Of a DNA stretch of 64,000 nucleotides, positions 11,993 to 24,085 are shown piece by piece (position 1 is the first letter of the stretch; each line of letters opens with the position of its first letter). The stretch is from Bolinopsis microptera. Taxonomy: Eukaryota > Ctenophora > Tentaculata > Lobata > Bolinopsidae. The notes under the pieces are model-generated. The model did not search any database. It worked only from the letters and a program-made list of their open reading frames with translations, and was not told the origin of the DNA. The stretch is taken from contig NC_087083.1 of assembly GCF_026151205.1 (NCBI RefSeq), positions 10,910,944-10,974,943 on the forward strand, given 5' to 3'. The position numbers were made by a program, and so were the translations under genes.

Positions 11993-12725
11993 GAGGAGAC
12001 CTCTTCAAGTACAAGTAAGTACTCGATATATAGATCTGGATACCAGTTGGGAGGTGAGCCACAGTTTATCTGACACACGTGACAGCATTAACCAACTTAC
12101 CAACTAATGCCCAGACTCTCTCTCTCTCTCTGCCATGACGTATGGTCCATGATCCTTTTTAATTCCTGTTCAATCCCTGTTAGAAGAGGGAACAAAGCCG
12201 CAGTTTCCACCATGAATGTACATGTAGTTAGGTTTTGACTTGTAGTCGCAACTGGATAAGAATAGTGTACCATCAAAAACTTACGCTCAACAATCAACAG
12301 AGCGAGCGAGAGATTTGGCTGGATTTCTTGTTTATCTCTAAATAAATTGCATAGTATTAAAGTGTATTAAGCTTGTTGTTGGCTTGTTAAGTTCTAGTTG
12401 AGGATTTTACGACTTTACGAATAGCCGAGACCTTGTAATCGGTGTAGTTTTAAAATAGGTGCTGGGCTGTCAAGAATTGTAATTCTGACAAGAATCCTAT
12501 AAAGAGATTAATTTCAGTGCTCGTGGGGCCGAATTAGTTCAGTATCGACTATGGTGTGGTATACGAATTATAACTTTATAAACATAAATTAAACAATAAC
12601 TAAACAAATATATATCGGCTCAAAGCCAAAGTAAGTGACATGTGTTATACTACAAGGTTTCTTTCTCTTGAAAAGTTCGGCAAATAAGATACCTTGTTCA
12701 AGTCATTATATTGGAAGTAATAGTT
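11993..12725. other. LINE 3' flank, gene-free
   Basis: Probably begins with the retroelement 3' UTR. A short CTCTCTCT tract lies at about 12,117-12,131. No gene seen. Confidence 0.35.
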
Positions 12726-12727
12726 TC

Positions 12728-13205
12728 TAGGGGTTACGGTTACTATAGGGTTACTAAAGGTTACGGTTACTAGGGTTACTAGGGGTTATGGTTACGGTTA
12801 CTAGGGGTTACTAGGGGTTATGGTTACAAGGGTTACTAGGGGTTATGGTTACTAGGATTACTAGGGGTTACTAGGGTTTCTAGGGGTTACAGTTACCAGG
12901 GTTACTAGGGGTTACTAGGGTTACTAGAGGTTATGGTTACTAGGGTTACTAGAAGGCTCAAGGCATGGTTACTAGAAGGCATGGTTACTGTGGTTACTAG
13001 CGGTTATGGTTACTAGGGTAACTAGGGGTTATGGTTACTAGGGTTACTAAAAGGCATGGTTACTAGAAGGCATGGTTACTAGAAGGCATGGTTACTAGAA
13101 GGCATGGTTACTGTGGTTACCAGAAGGCATGGTTACTAGAAGGCATGGTTACTGTGGTTACTAGAAGGTATGGTTACTAGTAACTATGGTTATACTAGAA
13201 GGATG
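12728..13205. repeat. GGTTACTAGGG minisatellite with AAGGCATGGTTACTAG block
   Basis: The first half is degenerate GGTTACTAGGGGTTA units of 10-20 bp. From about 12,950 the unit changes to GGTTACTAGAAGGCAT. The two blocks share GGTTACTAG, so the second evolved from the first. A small outlying block of the same unit lies at 13,960-14,005. Confidence 0.9.
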
Positions 13206-13209
13206 GTCG

Positions 13210-13875
13210 TGTGTTCCTTAGCACGCTGTAACTAAATTAAATTATTCCTCACGTCTATTATCCATTATCAGTTGATGTATCATCTAATAGAATCATCATC
13301 ATGGCTGATCTCCCACCACACTCCAACCAATTAAAGACACCCTTCCAACAACCACCGCCCTCCAATGTTAGCTAATTGATCGCTAATTACTCACTAATTA
13401 CCCTGCACTTTCCTGGTACATGGACAACATGGTCGCGGTGATTTGTTCCATGAGGTGCATTAGAAAACCAATCAGTCTTTCTGGAAGTTTCCAGATTGAA
13501 GTGCTAGTGCTAATGAAGATATTATGATCGATATTCAATTATTGCGTCATCAATATGTCGCAGATAAATTTGACAATGATGCGCTGCAGTAATTTGCAAT
13601 TTCATGGTAATTACATGGCCTGTTCCTACTTGTCGTTGTAAGGTAATTGGGTATTTTCGGTTAATTTCAGTTAATTTAGAGATTTTTTGGTACGTGTCAT
13701 AACCTTGCCTATTTAAGTTTAGATTTTAATGCTATTAATACATAATAAGTTAGGAACAGGGAATTGTGTTGTTTCTTAAGGCGCTTATATTAATTGTTAG
13801 AGTTTGTTAGAAATTTAGGTTTGATACCCTTTATAAGTTTATATAGATGAGTCATCCTTTTTTAGTTTTTTTGTT
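13210..13875. other. Gene-free AT-rich stretch
   Basis: No coding or RNA gene recognised. Confidence 0.35.
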
Positions 13876-13877
13876 CT

Positions 13878-14080
13878 CACAGACATATTTTGTAAGTTCG
13901 CTATTTTAGGAATGTGCTTATATGTTAGACGTTTATCTGTGTTTGTCAGTATGATACTGTTACTAGGGGTTACGGTTACTAGGGTTACTAGGGTTACTAG
14001 GGTTACACAGACATTTTATTAAGTTCGCTATTTTAGGAATGTGACGTTTATAATTTGTATTTGTCAGTGTGATACTGTTT
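13878..14080. repeat. 75-85 bp direct duplication around a GGTTACTAGGG block
   Basis: CACAGACAT..TAAGTTCGCTATTTTAGGAATGTG..GTTTGTCAGT..GATACTG is present at 13,878-13,960 and again at 14,006-14,080. The two copies flank four units of the 12.7-kb minisatellite (13,960-14,005). The second copy has small deletions. Confidence 0.75.
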
Positions 14081-14084
14081 GTAA

Positions 14085-16490
14085 GGAATTCACAGGCTTG
14101 ATTTTGATATTAATTATAGTTTGACACCTAATTGATAAATTATTTTTGCGGCCGCCGGGCATTTAAAAACCTAGTACGACTGGGCAATAAAACTCATTTG
14201 TATACATTTACTAAATTTAGCGGTCTGTGCATGGAACCAGAAGGAAAACATATGTGAAATTAATAATTAATAATACAATATGAGCTCCTTGTACCTTTGT
14301 AAATTTCGTGTACTAAAAGACTAAAGAACAAGCTTAATTTTAACCCTCGTCGTAACCCCCAAACTTCCCTCCCGGCGGCGGCTTCGTTTCAAATAAACAG
14401 CGGCGAGTTATAAAACACGCAGGTTACTAGGGTCACTGTGTTACTGTTCTCACAGTTAAAAGTCTGGGCTTTATAATCTAGTTTTTATTTACTTTAATAA
14501 ATAATATTGCGGTGAGTTTATTTCTAAAGTTGTTACTTAAACGTCTAAAACTAAATCCTGTCGTATCAACTATATGTTTTCAGACCCACAGTGTTTTTCA
14601 ATGTTTTTGAAATACCTGATAACTGTTAAAGTGTTAGGGCAGGATTACGTAAAATATATACTTATAATGTTGATAATTGTGGGTCTGATACTTATTATAT
14701 TTTATACATTTTTCATCCACATTGATATTTCATTTCATAATTAGTCTATAGTCCTCATGGAACACGCCAATTATTATTTACTAAATAGTAAAATGATAAT
14801 ATAGATATAATAACGGCATCATCAAATACCGAAATTGTTCATTCCATTTTCTTTAAATGACTGGTTTGAGTTTCATTTTAGAAGGTTTTTGTTCTTTACA
14901 CGGTTTTAAATGTTATAATAGTTCGAGCAACTAGGACTAGTCTTCCGTCTATACAACCATTTCATTTTTATTTTATACTGCAACCATGCCTATTCTTGTT
15001 CATAAGTATAAAAGCCTTCAAAAAGCCTTCAAATAAGCGAATGGGAATTACAATCTTGACAATATAAACGTTTAACAGTTTATGATTAACGGACGTGCTC
15101 TTTGAGTCAAATGACCAAAGAATTTTCTCGCAATTGTTGAATCAACGTATTTTCATTTCAACTTCAGGGAAAATAAATAAATAACTGGATCACAAAAATG
15201 GTATATATCAGTATATTCTTAAATAAGTTTAAATATGTTGTTAAAAGTTTAAATATGCGCATAATCTCGCTTCATTACACTTAGTATTGCTAAGTATCGA
15301 TATGCTCTGTATGGGTTATCAACTCTTTTAATTGTTAACCTAATTAGTAATATTAAAACTTAACCGTATGACTTTTAATGCCCTCGGCCTCCAATCTCCA
15401 TTGTAATAAAATTGTATATGGTTTTAAAACGATTTAGCCCGAGGTCAGAGAATATTGTGAGTTTGACAATATTATATGCTGCCACATCATTCTTAGTGCT
15501 CTAGTGGTGTTTTGATCCGACCTTATAACGTTACATAATTGATTCCTATTGTTATTCGTACGTGTATTTTTATCGCCATAAAAATTACCAATCCGACTAG
15601 TTCTACTTTTGATACTTGACCTGGATCTATTTTGCAAATCCTATTATCTCATCATGTCATCATTTGCATTACAACAATTATAAACATGTCTCGATTTATT
15701 GAGCTTAACAATCAAACCGTCCGAGTGCATGACTGTCGCGAATTGTTTACGTTGTGCTCATTACAAGCGAATATTAGCAATATTATAGTAATCGCAGACA
15801 AAATACGCCTTTTTAATGCACCGTTTTTATAGCTTCGATTGACATTTTTGAGGAAAAATGTTTCTTTAAACATAAAAATATTCCCCCTCTGAAGCTAAAT
15901 AGCTTGAAAAGTTAGATAATATTTAAAGTGTCTGTTTTGCTCATTAGGCACGAGTACTTAGTCGCAATAGTAACCAGACAAAGACGGATTTTTCTTTGGA
16001 ACAATCTGTCGAATATTTTATGCTTTGTCATCATTTGCCGATTGACGTATTTTTCTGAACACAATGCCGGTTATTTACGATGGTCATTCGAATGATTTTT
16101 TTTGTAATTCCTTCCTTTTTTTGACAGTGCTCATGTAACCTGTCTTTCTTTGAGGTATTCCACCAAGAAATAAACTAGTGGATCTTGTAAAGCACAACAA
16201 TTTCTTATCCATACTTCTGTAAACTAATAGATCGTGTGTGATGAAGTATGAAAATTATGGCATAGTAGGCTGGACCAAGGAGGTCCACAAGAGGATATCT
16301 TAAAAGAGGATCCTTTTATCTTCTGTATAAATACTCAATTTGGTTGAATAGTTTACTTTTAAAAACTTCAGTTTTGATCTTACATCGATTTTAAGTGATT
16401 TTGATACTGTCCCTAAGATATCGATTGATCATGATAATTCTAACATTTGTTCAGCTAACCAACATGTCAGAAACGTAACAAATGTGACTG
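14085..16490. other. Gene-free AT-rich stretch
   Basis: Contains a GC-richer patch (CCCTCCCGGCGGCGGC near 14,365) and short chance frames at 15,434-15,832. No supported gene or organised repeat. Confidence 0.35.
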
Positions 16491-16649
16491 TCACGTGACA
16501 CTAATCAGACGGTACCAGCAAGATTGACTTGAAGAGAAGGCTATCAGTCTATCAAGCTCCTAGTAATTATTGAATCGCTGACAGATAAAGTGTAAAGAAA
16601 CACTACTCAACTAATCAACAATTCATTTATCAGAAGTAAATTTAGAGCC

Positions 16650-16976
16650 ATGAAAACGAAAGTAAGTCAAAGAAGAGGTACTCACAGCGACAAAAAAGGA
16701 AGAGGAGACTGTTACAAGTCACAAGGCAGAGCACAGAAAAGGGTTCTGTACATTGGGAATCTTCAGAACAATTCACGGAGGGATATTCTGAGAGTGTTCA
16801 GGTTTTATGGTCCGATAAAGAGACTCTGGGTTTCCAAGTGTGCTACGTACGCTTTCCTTGAATTTAGGAACCCTGGAGACGCCCACTTTGCTAGGTGTAG
16901 ACTCAATGGGGGTGTTATTGGAGAAGAGAATGATAAGAACCACAGGATTATAGTTGATTGGGCCGATGTACAATGA
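16650..16976 (+). CDS. Small single-RRM protein, SRSF3/SRSF7-like
   Basis: Encodes 108 residues in one exon. A basic N-terminus (residues 1-31) precedes one RNA-recognition motif: RNP2 is VLYIGNL (32-38) and the RNP1 position is TYAFLEF (66-72). The loop YGPIKRLWVSK and the NPGDAHFARCRLNG helix match the RRM of the splicing factors SRSF3 and SRSF7. Those proteins continue with an RS domain; here the protein stops right after the RRM (IIVDWADVQ). It may bind single-stranded RNA in the nucleus, but without RS repeats it is unlikely to act as a normal SR activator. Lack of introns and lack of an RS tail fit a retrocopy, although the frame is intact and no poly(A) remnant is obvious. The start is the first ATG after a leader without in-frame coding potential. 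Neighbours are repeats. Confidence 0.75.
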   Translation: MKTKVSQRRGTHSDKKGRGDCYKSQGRAQKRVLYIGNLQNNSRRDILRVFRFYGPIKRLWVSKCATYAFLEFRNPGDAHFARCRLNGGVIGEENDKNHRIIVDWADVQ

Positions 16977-16979
16977 TTG

Positions 16980-17885
16980 AATGTGTTTTCTACCCATCAG
17001 TTATTATCTGACAGCGTTTTTAAATATTATTCGTTTGTGTTCACAAAAGTAAAACATTTCTAAAAAGAAATGCAGTTTTGTATAAGTTTAGCTTGATCAA
17101 ATGCAAACTTTAAAAAGATTTATTGTTACATGATTTTTTGTAAATCAACATATTTATGATCTTGTAGTTGTGGAATGAACAAACATTTTTGACACCTTTA
17201 TCGTAACTTTTTCATTTCAATTATATGAAAGAAAATGCATATTTGATATCACCTTATTGACCCTAAATATCCCGGTCATAAGTAAATATAAAAGCTGTTA
17301 ACATTTCCGGTCTCAATTGTTTCCTCATTCCAGAAATGAGAAATCTTTTAAGTTTCAACTTGTGGAAATTTCTTTCCTCGGCCTCAATCACAAACTGGTA
17401 ATCCCAAAATAATTCAAGACAGGGTCAGAGATTTGATGCACTGTGAGTGGTGACGCCATGTTAAGATACAGGGGTGGGAGGGGGGGGGGGGAAAAGTCAG
17501 TATATCGACGTTGGGTCTTATACCACCGCCGTGTTTTAAATCTGAGAGTTGTTGCTTTGCAGATGGCATACTGTACTATTCCATTCCTAAAATTGGGCAC
17601 TCAGTGACTGAGCTATTAAAGTCAACGTATGGATACTGACTTTTGGCCCCCCTAATTGTATCTTAACACTGACTTTTGATTAAGGCACAGGCCTCGTGTG
17701 TGGTGTGAGTTTGACTGGGAAATTTAACTTGAAAGATGACAAGTTTATTGAGCTCATACTGACGTATGTTATTTAAAGTTCGATTTCACTTTCAAATATG
17801 AAAATATGTTGCTTCTTGCTGAGTCAACCCCGAAAACAAACTTTATAAAATCAGAAGTATGCGCGTTATTCGGAACAGTTAAATT
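16980..17885. other. 3' flank of the RRM gene
   Basis: No gene seen. A G-run (GGGGTGGGAGGGGGGG) is at about 17,471-17,490. No canonical AATAAA is obvious close to the RRM stop. Confidence 0.35.
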
Positions 17886-17889
17886 GTTA

Positions 17890-18243
17890 CTGTAACAGCA
17901 AGTGTAAGAGCAAGAACGTGTAACAGAACGTGTAACAGAACGTGCAACAGAACGTGTAACAGAACGTGTAACAGAACGTGTAACAGAACGTGTAACAGAA
18001 CGTGTGACAGAACGTGTGACAGAACGTGTAACAGAACGTGTAACAGAACGTGTGACAGAACGTTTAACAAAACGTGTAACAGAACGTGTAACAGAACGTG
18101 TAACAGAACGTGTAACAGAAAGTGTAACAGAACGAGTATCAGACAGTGTAACAGACGGTGTAACAGAACGTGTAACAGAAAGTGTAACAGAACGTGTAAC
18201 AGACGGTGTTTAACAGACGGTGTTACAGAACGAGTAACAGAAA
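17890..18243. repeat. 12-bp minisatellite (GTAACAGAACGT)
   Basis: About 28 units of GTAACAGAACGT with GTGACAGAACGT, GTAACAGAAAGT and GTAACAGACGGT variants. The unit is four codons long, so reading frames stay open on both strands; these are not genes. Confidence 0.95.
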
Positions 18244-18249
18244 GTGCTA

Positions 18250-19148
18250 ATCTCCGTACTTTTTCCCAATCTTACCAAAGATGGTTAGCATGATGACCAC
18301 CAAAAGTATTAACCCAATATCAACCGAAGTTACAAAATAAAAATCTTCAATCGTAAATGTGTCTTAACGAAAGTGAGTGAGAGAAACACTTGTGGCAATT
18401 TTATTTACTGATCCTCTTATTTGTAAAGCTATCCTTAATACATTATATGTAGTTACAAAGTGTGATAACCGTTTCAATAGGGGTCGAATTCACAAAAAGA
18501 ACGTAAACCATTAATTTAAAGCAACCGCCGCTCCTGTCTCTTGATTGCTGATGATGATCAGGAACACATGACGTATCATCACGACGATTATTGGTCACTC
18601 GAAATCGACCCGTTAAGAATGTAGGTAATGTAGGTGTGATAGTTGTTTTTGCGTATTTGTTACCTGTTGCTAATTGATCAACAGGATCAAAATGTTGATT
18701 GTATTATTAAATCATGGTATAACTATAAGGAAGCATTGTTGACTTCTGAAACCAAGTTTAATCGATTTCTCTTGCAATTTAGGTCAGGAATGGCTATCAA
18801 AATAAGTTTAAAACTGCGGTACAGCTGTACTTACACTCACATTCACAAGCATGCAAGCTCACCTGGTCCAATGAGCGGGAAACGGAGAACAAGCTCTGGT
18901 GACGTCATAGTCACGTGACCTCAGGCTCATAATCACGTGATCTCAGACCCAATCAAATAGGTTCTGGCCTGGTCAGCTCCCTGTTACCCGATGTTGAGGT
19001 GACGTACGACACCTCGTTGACCCAATCAATGTCTGGAAGGCTGCAAATTTTCACATGCCAAATTCATAATATTCTTTAAGAGTTGCTGCGAGATGACGAT
19101 ACATAGAGGCTGCAGAATTATGAGAACTACCAGATCCTGGTGGAACCT
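18250..19148. other. Gene-free stretch with CACGTGA motifs
   Basis: GTCACGTGACCTCAGG and ATCACGTGATCTCAG lie 12 bp apart near 18,912-18,945, probably a small duplication. No gene supported. Confidence 0.35.
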
Positions 19149-19152
19149 TTAA

Positions 19153-20521
19153 GGGGGGGGGGGGGGGGGGGGGTTCACCCTGATTTTTTGTGAAACTTGG
19201 TTTCGAGATAGCAGTTGACCAACAAACTAGGACCAGTGACCAAACTTTTGAGGGGGTCCCGGACCCCAACCGCCAGACGGTGCCCGCGGGGCAGCCACGC
19301 CCATATTTGGTCCAAATCAGGCCCAATTTAGCCAAATACCCTGAACATGTCCAAACCCCAGATTTTAGGTGCTTTACTTGTAGCTAGTGGTTTTCTGAAC
19401 TCGTAAATGAAGTTTCATCATGATTGGACAAAAAATGACTGAGTTATGAGCTAAAAACTATATGCCCATATTTGGGCATACGCACTATATTTGATCGATT
19501 TTGGCCCATAAATTGGTCAAATATCAATATTTTTGAATGAAACTAACTTTATATGAAAGGTAAGCCTAAACTACACATTCTCTATGATTATCAGCTCAAT
19601 ATCTACCTAACTGTGGATTCTGTGTTCAAATAATCACAAAAAATGAACAAAATCTCCCATATCTCAGTTCGCGATATTTGCAAAACTGACTTCGCTCAAA
19701 ACAATAGAACTCAATAGGGTTTCAATATTTTTTCATGAAATTTTCAGAATCAACGTAGAATTGTCTCTTGACCTTAAGTTTTGGGACAGAATTTTGAGTT
19801 AGGCCTTTAAAAAAATTTGGCGGCCAAATTCTGAAAAATGCCCGGCAAATTTTAGAATTTGGCCGCCAAATTTTTTTAAAGGCCTAACTCAAAATTCTGT
19901 CCCAAAACTTAAGGTCATGAGACAAATTTCATGAAAAAATATTGAAACCCTATTGAGTTCTATTGTTTTGAGCGAAGTCAGTTTTGCAAATATCGCGAAC
20001 TGAGATATGGGTGATTTTGTTCATTTTTTGCGATTATTTGAACACAGAATCCACAGTTAGGTAGATATTGAGCTGATGATCACGGAGAATGTGTAGTTTA
20101 GGCTTACCTTTCATATAAAGTTAGTTTCATTCAAAAATATTGATATTTGACCAATTTATGGGCCAAAATCGATCAAATTTAGTGCGTATGCCCAAATATG
20201 GGCATATAGTTTTTAGCTCATAACTCAGTCATTTTTTGTCCAATCTTGATGAAACTTTATATACGAGTTCAGAGGACCACTAGCTACAAGTAAAACACCT
20301 AAAATCTGGGTTTTGGGCATGTTCAGGGTATTTGGCTAAATTGGGCCTGATTTGGACCAAATATGGGCGTGGCTGCCCCGCGGGCACCGTTTGGCGGTTG
20401 GGGTCCGGGACCCCCTCAAAAGTTTGGTCACTGGTCCTAGTTTGTTGGTCAACTGCTATCTCGAAACCAAGTTTCACAAAAAAATCAGGGTGAACCCCCC
20501 CCCGGCCCCCCCCCCCCCCCC
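19153..20521. mobile_element. Foldback element, copy 2 (full-length palindrome, TTAA on both sides)
   Basis: A 1.37-kb near-perfect inverted repeat flanked by TTAA (19,149-19,152 and 20,522-20,525). It opens with a 21-G run and closes with a C run. Each arm is about 650 bp; landmarks in order from the end are TTCACCCTGATTTTTTGTGA, CCAACAAACTAGGACCAGTG, GTGCCCGCGGGGCAGCC, ATTTGGTCCAAAT, GCCCATATTTGGGCAT and AATATCGCGAA-type sequence. The centre (about 19,800-19,890) is a second palindrome, AATTTGGCGGCCAAATT..AATTTGGCCGCCAAATT. No transposase is encoded. A TTAA target is the rule for piggyBac-type transposons, but the G-run termini do not look like known piggyBac ends. Confidence 0.85.
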
Positions 20522-20525
20522 TTAA

Positions 20526-21160
20526 GCGATCCATGATATCACGACAGGCCCTAAATTGTATGGTGCGCTTTATAGCATGTGAGACGTCACCATATCACTA
20601 TCAGGATTGTAAATTGCAAGGCTTCGACAATGCTATTAAAAAAGGGTAATGCTTTTATGTGCACTTTATTTGACCTATTAGGGGAAATTATTGAAATACA
20701 TTGCTTTCCATTCTTCGCCCTCTTCAGTTCACAATGCACGTCATCCTCATATCTGTAAAATGACAGCTCGGGTCCTTTTGTGTGTTTTTGCATTATATCT
20801 TATTTGGTCATGTAGGGAACCACAATTATTAATATTATAAAAAAGAATTTTATATCTTTATATATAGTTGAACAAAATATTTCAATCTTTAAAATGGTCA
20901 CAAAACTTGATTATTTTTAATAATAATTTAAAACAATAGAAAAATACTGACAATACCCATAAACTCATAAACGATAGCAAAGATTTTTTGATATCAACAT
21001 CAAGGTTGCGTGACCTTCAGTTTAAAATCACTATCAAATATTTTAAAACGTTTTCATTTTGATAATTCATATCTATGCTTCATATCTGTTGTTGATATAA
21101 GCATGTTAAACTACTTTGTTTCATTTCATTAACCAGCTTGAGGGAGTAACCTTAAATCCA
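20526..21160. other. Gene-free AT-rich stretch
   Basis: No coding exon or organised repeat recognised; a 68-codon minus frame at 20,587-20,793 is not supported. Confidence 0.35.
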
Positions 21161-21164
21161 TTTA

Positions 21165-21260
21165 CGTTAACCGTGCGTTAAGTGTCCGTTAAACTTAAAT
21201 GTCCGTCAAATGTCCGTTAAGTGTACGTTAACCGTGCGTTAACCGTGCGTTAAGTGACCA
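21165..21260. repeat. Short tandem TGTCCGTTAA / CCGTGCGTTAA units
   Basis: About eight 10-11 bp units alternate between TGTCCGTTAA and CCGTGCGTTAA types just upstream of the tandem gene array. Confidence 0.75.
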
Positions 21261-23270
21261 GCGAAAGATTACCGAATTGCCTGTTGATGTAAACATGAAT
21301 TGAACTACTTGGTGCCACAGACGTTCACTGTCTAAAATAGTAACAGTGGTCCCACGAGGCTGTCACCTGGATGGTATTAATGTTAATATTAAAACTTGTT
21401 TTAATTACGTGCAATTTATTTAAATATCCCGACAGCGACACTTAATCTCGATGCATAACAGATTAACAGCGAGGAAGTAAAAATAACTACGTCAGAAGGG
21501 GCAGAAAATGGTTTTCAGAGTTGTGGAATTAAACGAAGCTGTATTTCAACGGTATATATATAACCCAGCAATATATACCATTAATTTAAAGGAAGCGAGG
21601 AAGTAGCAAAATATATATTACGTGTCAAACTATTCTTGATATGACGCTTTGAAACCATCTTTCACTCTTTAAGTTCTGTAAACGTAAACGTAATTCATAA
21701 CTATTATATATCCCTGATAAGATGGAGCACTATATGAATCCATCCTGATTAAAGCGAGGTTGAAAGGTAGAATACCATTTTTAATATGACGCAGGAGAGC
21801 CATATTTAAATTCTATAAACGTATGCGACATAAACTGAATCCCAGGAAGGTTATCCTCGTGAGACAAGCTAATTATAATAACGCCTACTCGCTATTTAAA
21901 GGAGAGGGTGCGGATCATTCCCACGAGAGAGAGCTGCTTAATTCAAAAGTGGTTTATATGAAGCTTTGAAGGGGTAGTGATTGCTGTGACGCACGTAGAA
22001 CCCTTTATAGAATCAGTTATATAGGCATGCCTAAGTCGTTTAATCTCGTATATGCTCTCCAGTTGTGTTCGATTTCGTGACCTTTTTTAGTAAAAATTTG
22101 CTCCTTCGTTTCTTTTTGTAATTTGTTCTATTTCAAGTAACTTCGATATGATACAAATATACTAAATGTGTAATACAATTGCATGGGCACAGGTTACCAA
22201 AAAGTGATGATCAGTTTTTCACATTTAACAAGTTACCATAGTGACTGAATTATTAAATCTTTGCTTTTTGATCAGTGCATGAAATGTGAATTCAGTTTTT
22301 GTAAAGTGTTCAAGATTACCATGATACTATGATATTATACCAAAGTAGAGGCAGCCTGTATAATATACAACATAGAACAAAGGTTCTTTAAGTAATAAAA
22401 GGGTGATAATCTAAAAATATATTTGGTTTCATAGTTCACATCATTTTCACCAGTTAATACTATAAGAGTCCCTGAACACTGCCTCTTTTATCCTGATCTA
22501 GTACCACTTTTACCTGTATATTATAAAGCTTTATCCGTTATCATGATATTTGGCCTGAGCAAGGATTTTAAATGTCGGGCCGCAGAGTCCAGACGTATAA
22601 ATTGAATCTTTCAATAAATAAAAAAAGTTTTTGAATCAGGAAACAAAGTGTCCAGGGTTGTATGATAAAATTATAATAATACAAAACATCCGTATTATGT
22701 AAGCAGTATTTATGATCCATCTACTTGTAAATCGATAAACGGTTTTTTGCAAATTTGTGCAAGCAGCTCAAATCTTATAAAGTTAAAGACTTAGAGATTA
22801 TCGTCCACGATGATGAAAGCGTAGACCTGAGATTGGCGTGAAATTGGTCTTGAGTTGAGTCCTAGAAAAGGGCTAACAATAACATAAGGGGTCAGTGAAT
22901 AAATTTGTGTTTCAAAAATAAGATGATCAATAATATGTATACCTCAACGAGGAACTGACATAAACTTTCCCAAGGGTCCAAAATCGTTTAATCTATACTT
23001 GACCTAGTATATCAAAATTCAACCATAATTCTGTTTAGTGCTCCAATAGTTTATATGAATGATCCTCCATACTCATATAGTAGTAAATTACTCGAAGCTG
23101 CGTAGAAGCAGTTAACAGGTATATTTATATAGATGGTTCATATTATGGAATCCGTAAACGATCAGATCGAATGGGCGCAGCGATAAATGATGCGTTTTGT
23201 GATTGGAGGCCGCCCCCACACAAGCAATTAAACAGTCAAGCTTAAACGATCAAGTTGCGTAAAACCTCCT

Positions 23271-23457
23271 TATATAGAGCATATGCAGCAATTGCAGAGG
23301 CAAGGGAACAAATAATGACCCACCTCCATAAAAGGCAACAAAAACAATGGTGAATCTGTATCAGGTTCCTTAAATAAACGCCGGTCCACTAATACAAGGT
23401 GCCATTTCGAGTTTCCATTCTCAGCTTTGTTTTGACTTTTCAGTGGAAACTATTTCG
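23271..23457 (+). promoter_or_regulatory. Promoter and leader exon, copy A
   Basis: TATATAG at 23,271-23,277 is followed by a leader that ends at a strong donor, TTTCG|GTGAGT, at 23,457. No coding frame runs into the next exon, so this is 5' UTR. The block is nearly identical in all four units (TATA at 30,503, 36,397 and 42,854; donor after 30,689, 36,583 and 43,040), more conserved than most introns. The exact transcription start cannot be read. Confidence 0.6.
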
Positions 23458-24085
23458 GTGAGTTACTCAACATTTCATTTCATTTTCATATATATGCAGC
23501 CTGTTTCATAGGGAGTTGCCGTCTGACAACTGCACCATCATAATTATAGGTTAACCTCATACGTCAGGCATTTATAGCTCTGCACTGCTGAGTGCTGCTG
23601 CTATGCCTTCTATAATCATAGCTATTTGATCAGAAATTTGGAACTTATAGAAGTGTAAGAGAATATGTCATTTTGTTCCTCAATATACACATTAAATATC
23701 AGTCTGAGTATTAGACAAAAGAGGACGTCTTTATGACGATTTGAGAAAACTTCAATCTCAATAGATTAGCATGAGTATCTTCGAAATAAAAAAACACTAA
23801 TTTCAATATTGTTCCAATTGTTACACTTGGACCAAAACACTTGGATAAAATAACAAAATAATATGTCTTAAGCGAGTCTACTGAATCGTATAGTTACCAC
23901 TCGTCAACTAATCTAGATATAGGTTCATGGGTTAAAGGAATTTTTCTGTTAGTGGTAAATTTACTTAGAACACACGTTTTGGTAACCTGTGCTCTGTCTG
24001 TCACTATGAGACTCAAATGCCACCTGCAGCTATGAACTAGCAGTTATTCTGTAAATATTCTCTTTAAAAGCTGTAAATTACAGTC

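Noticed and set aside
12728-13205. Interstitial telomere
   Set aside because: GGTTACTAGGG is superficially telomere-like, but no TTAGGG array is present and the unit drifts into GGCATGGTTACTAGAA.
17879-18213. TERV and VLLH repeat proteins
   Set aside because: Translation of the 12-bp GTAACAGAACGT satellite.
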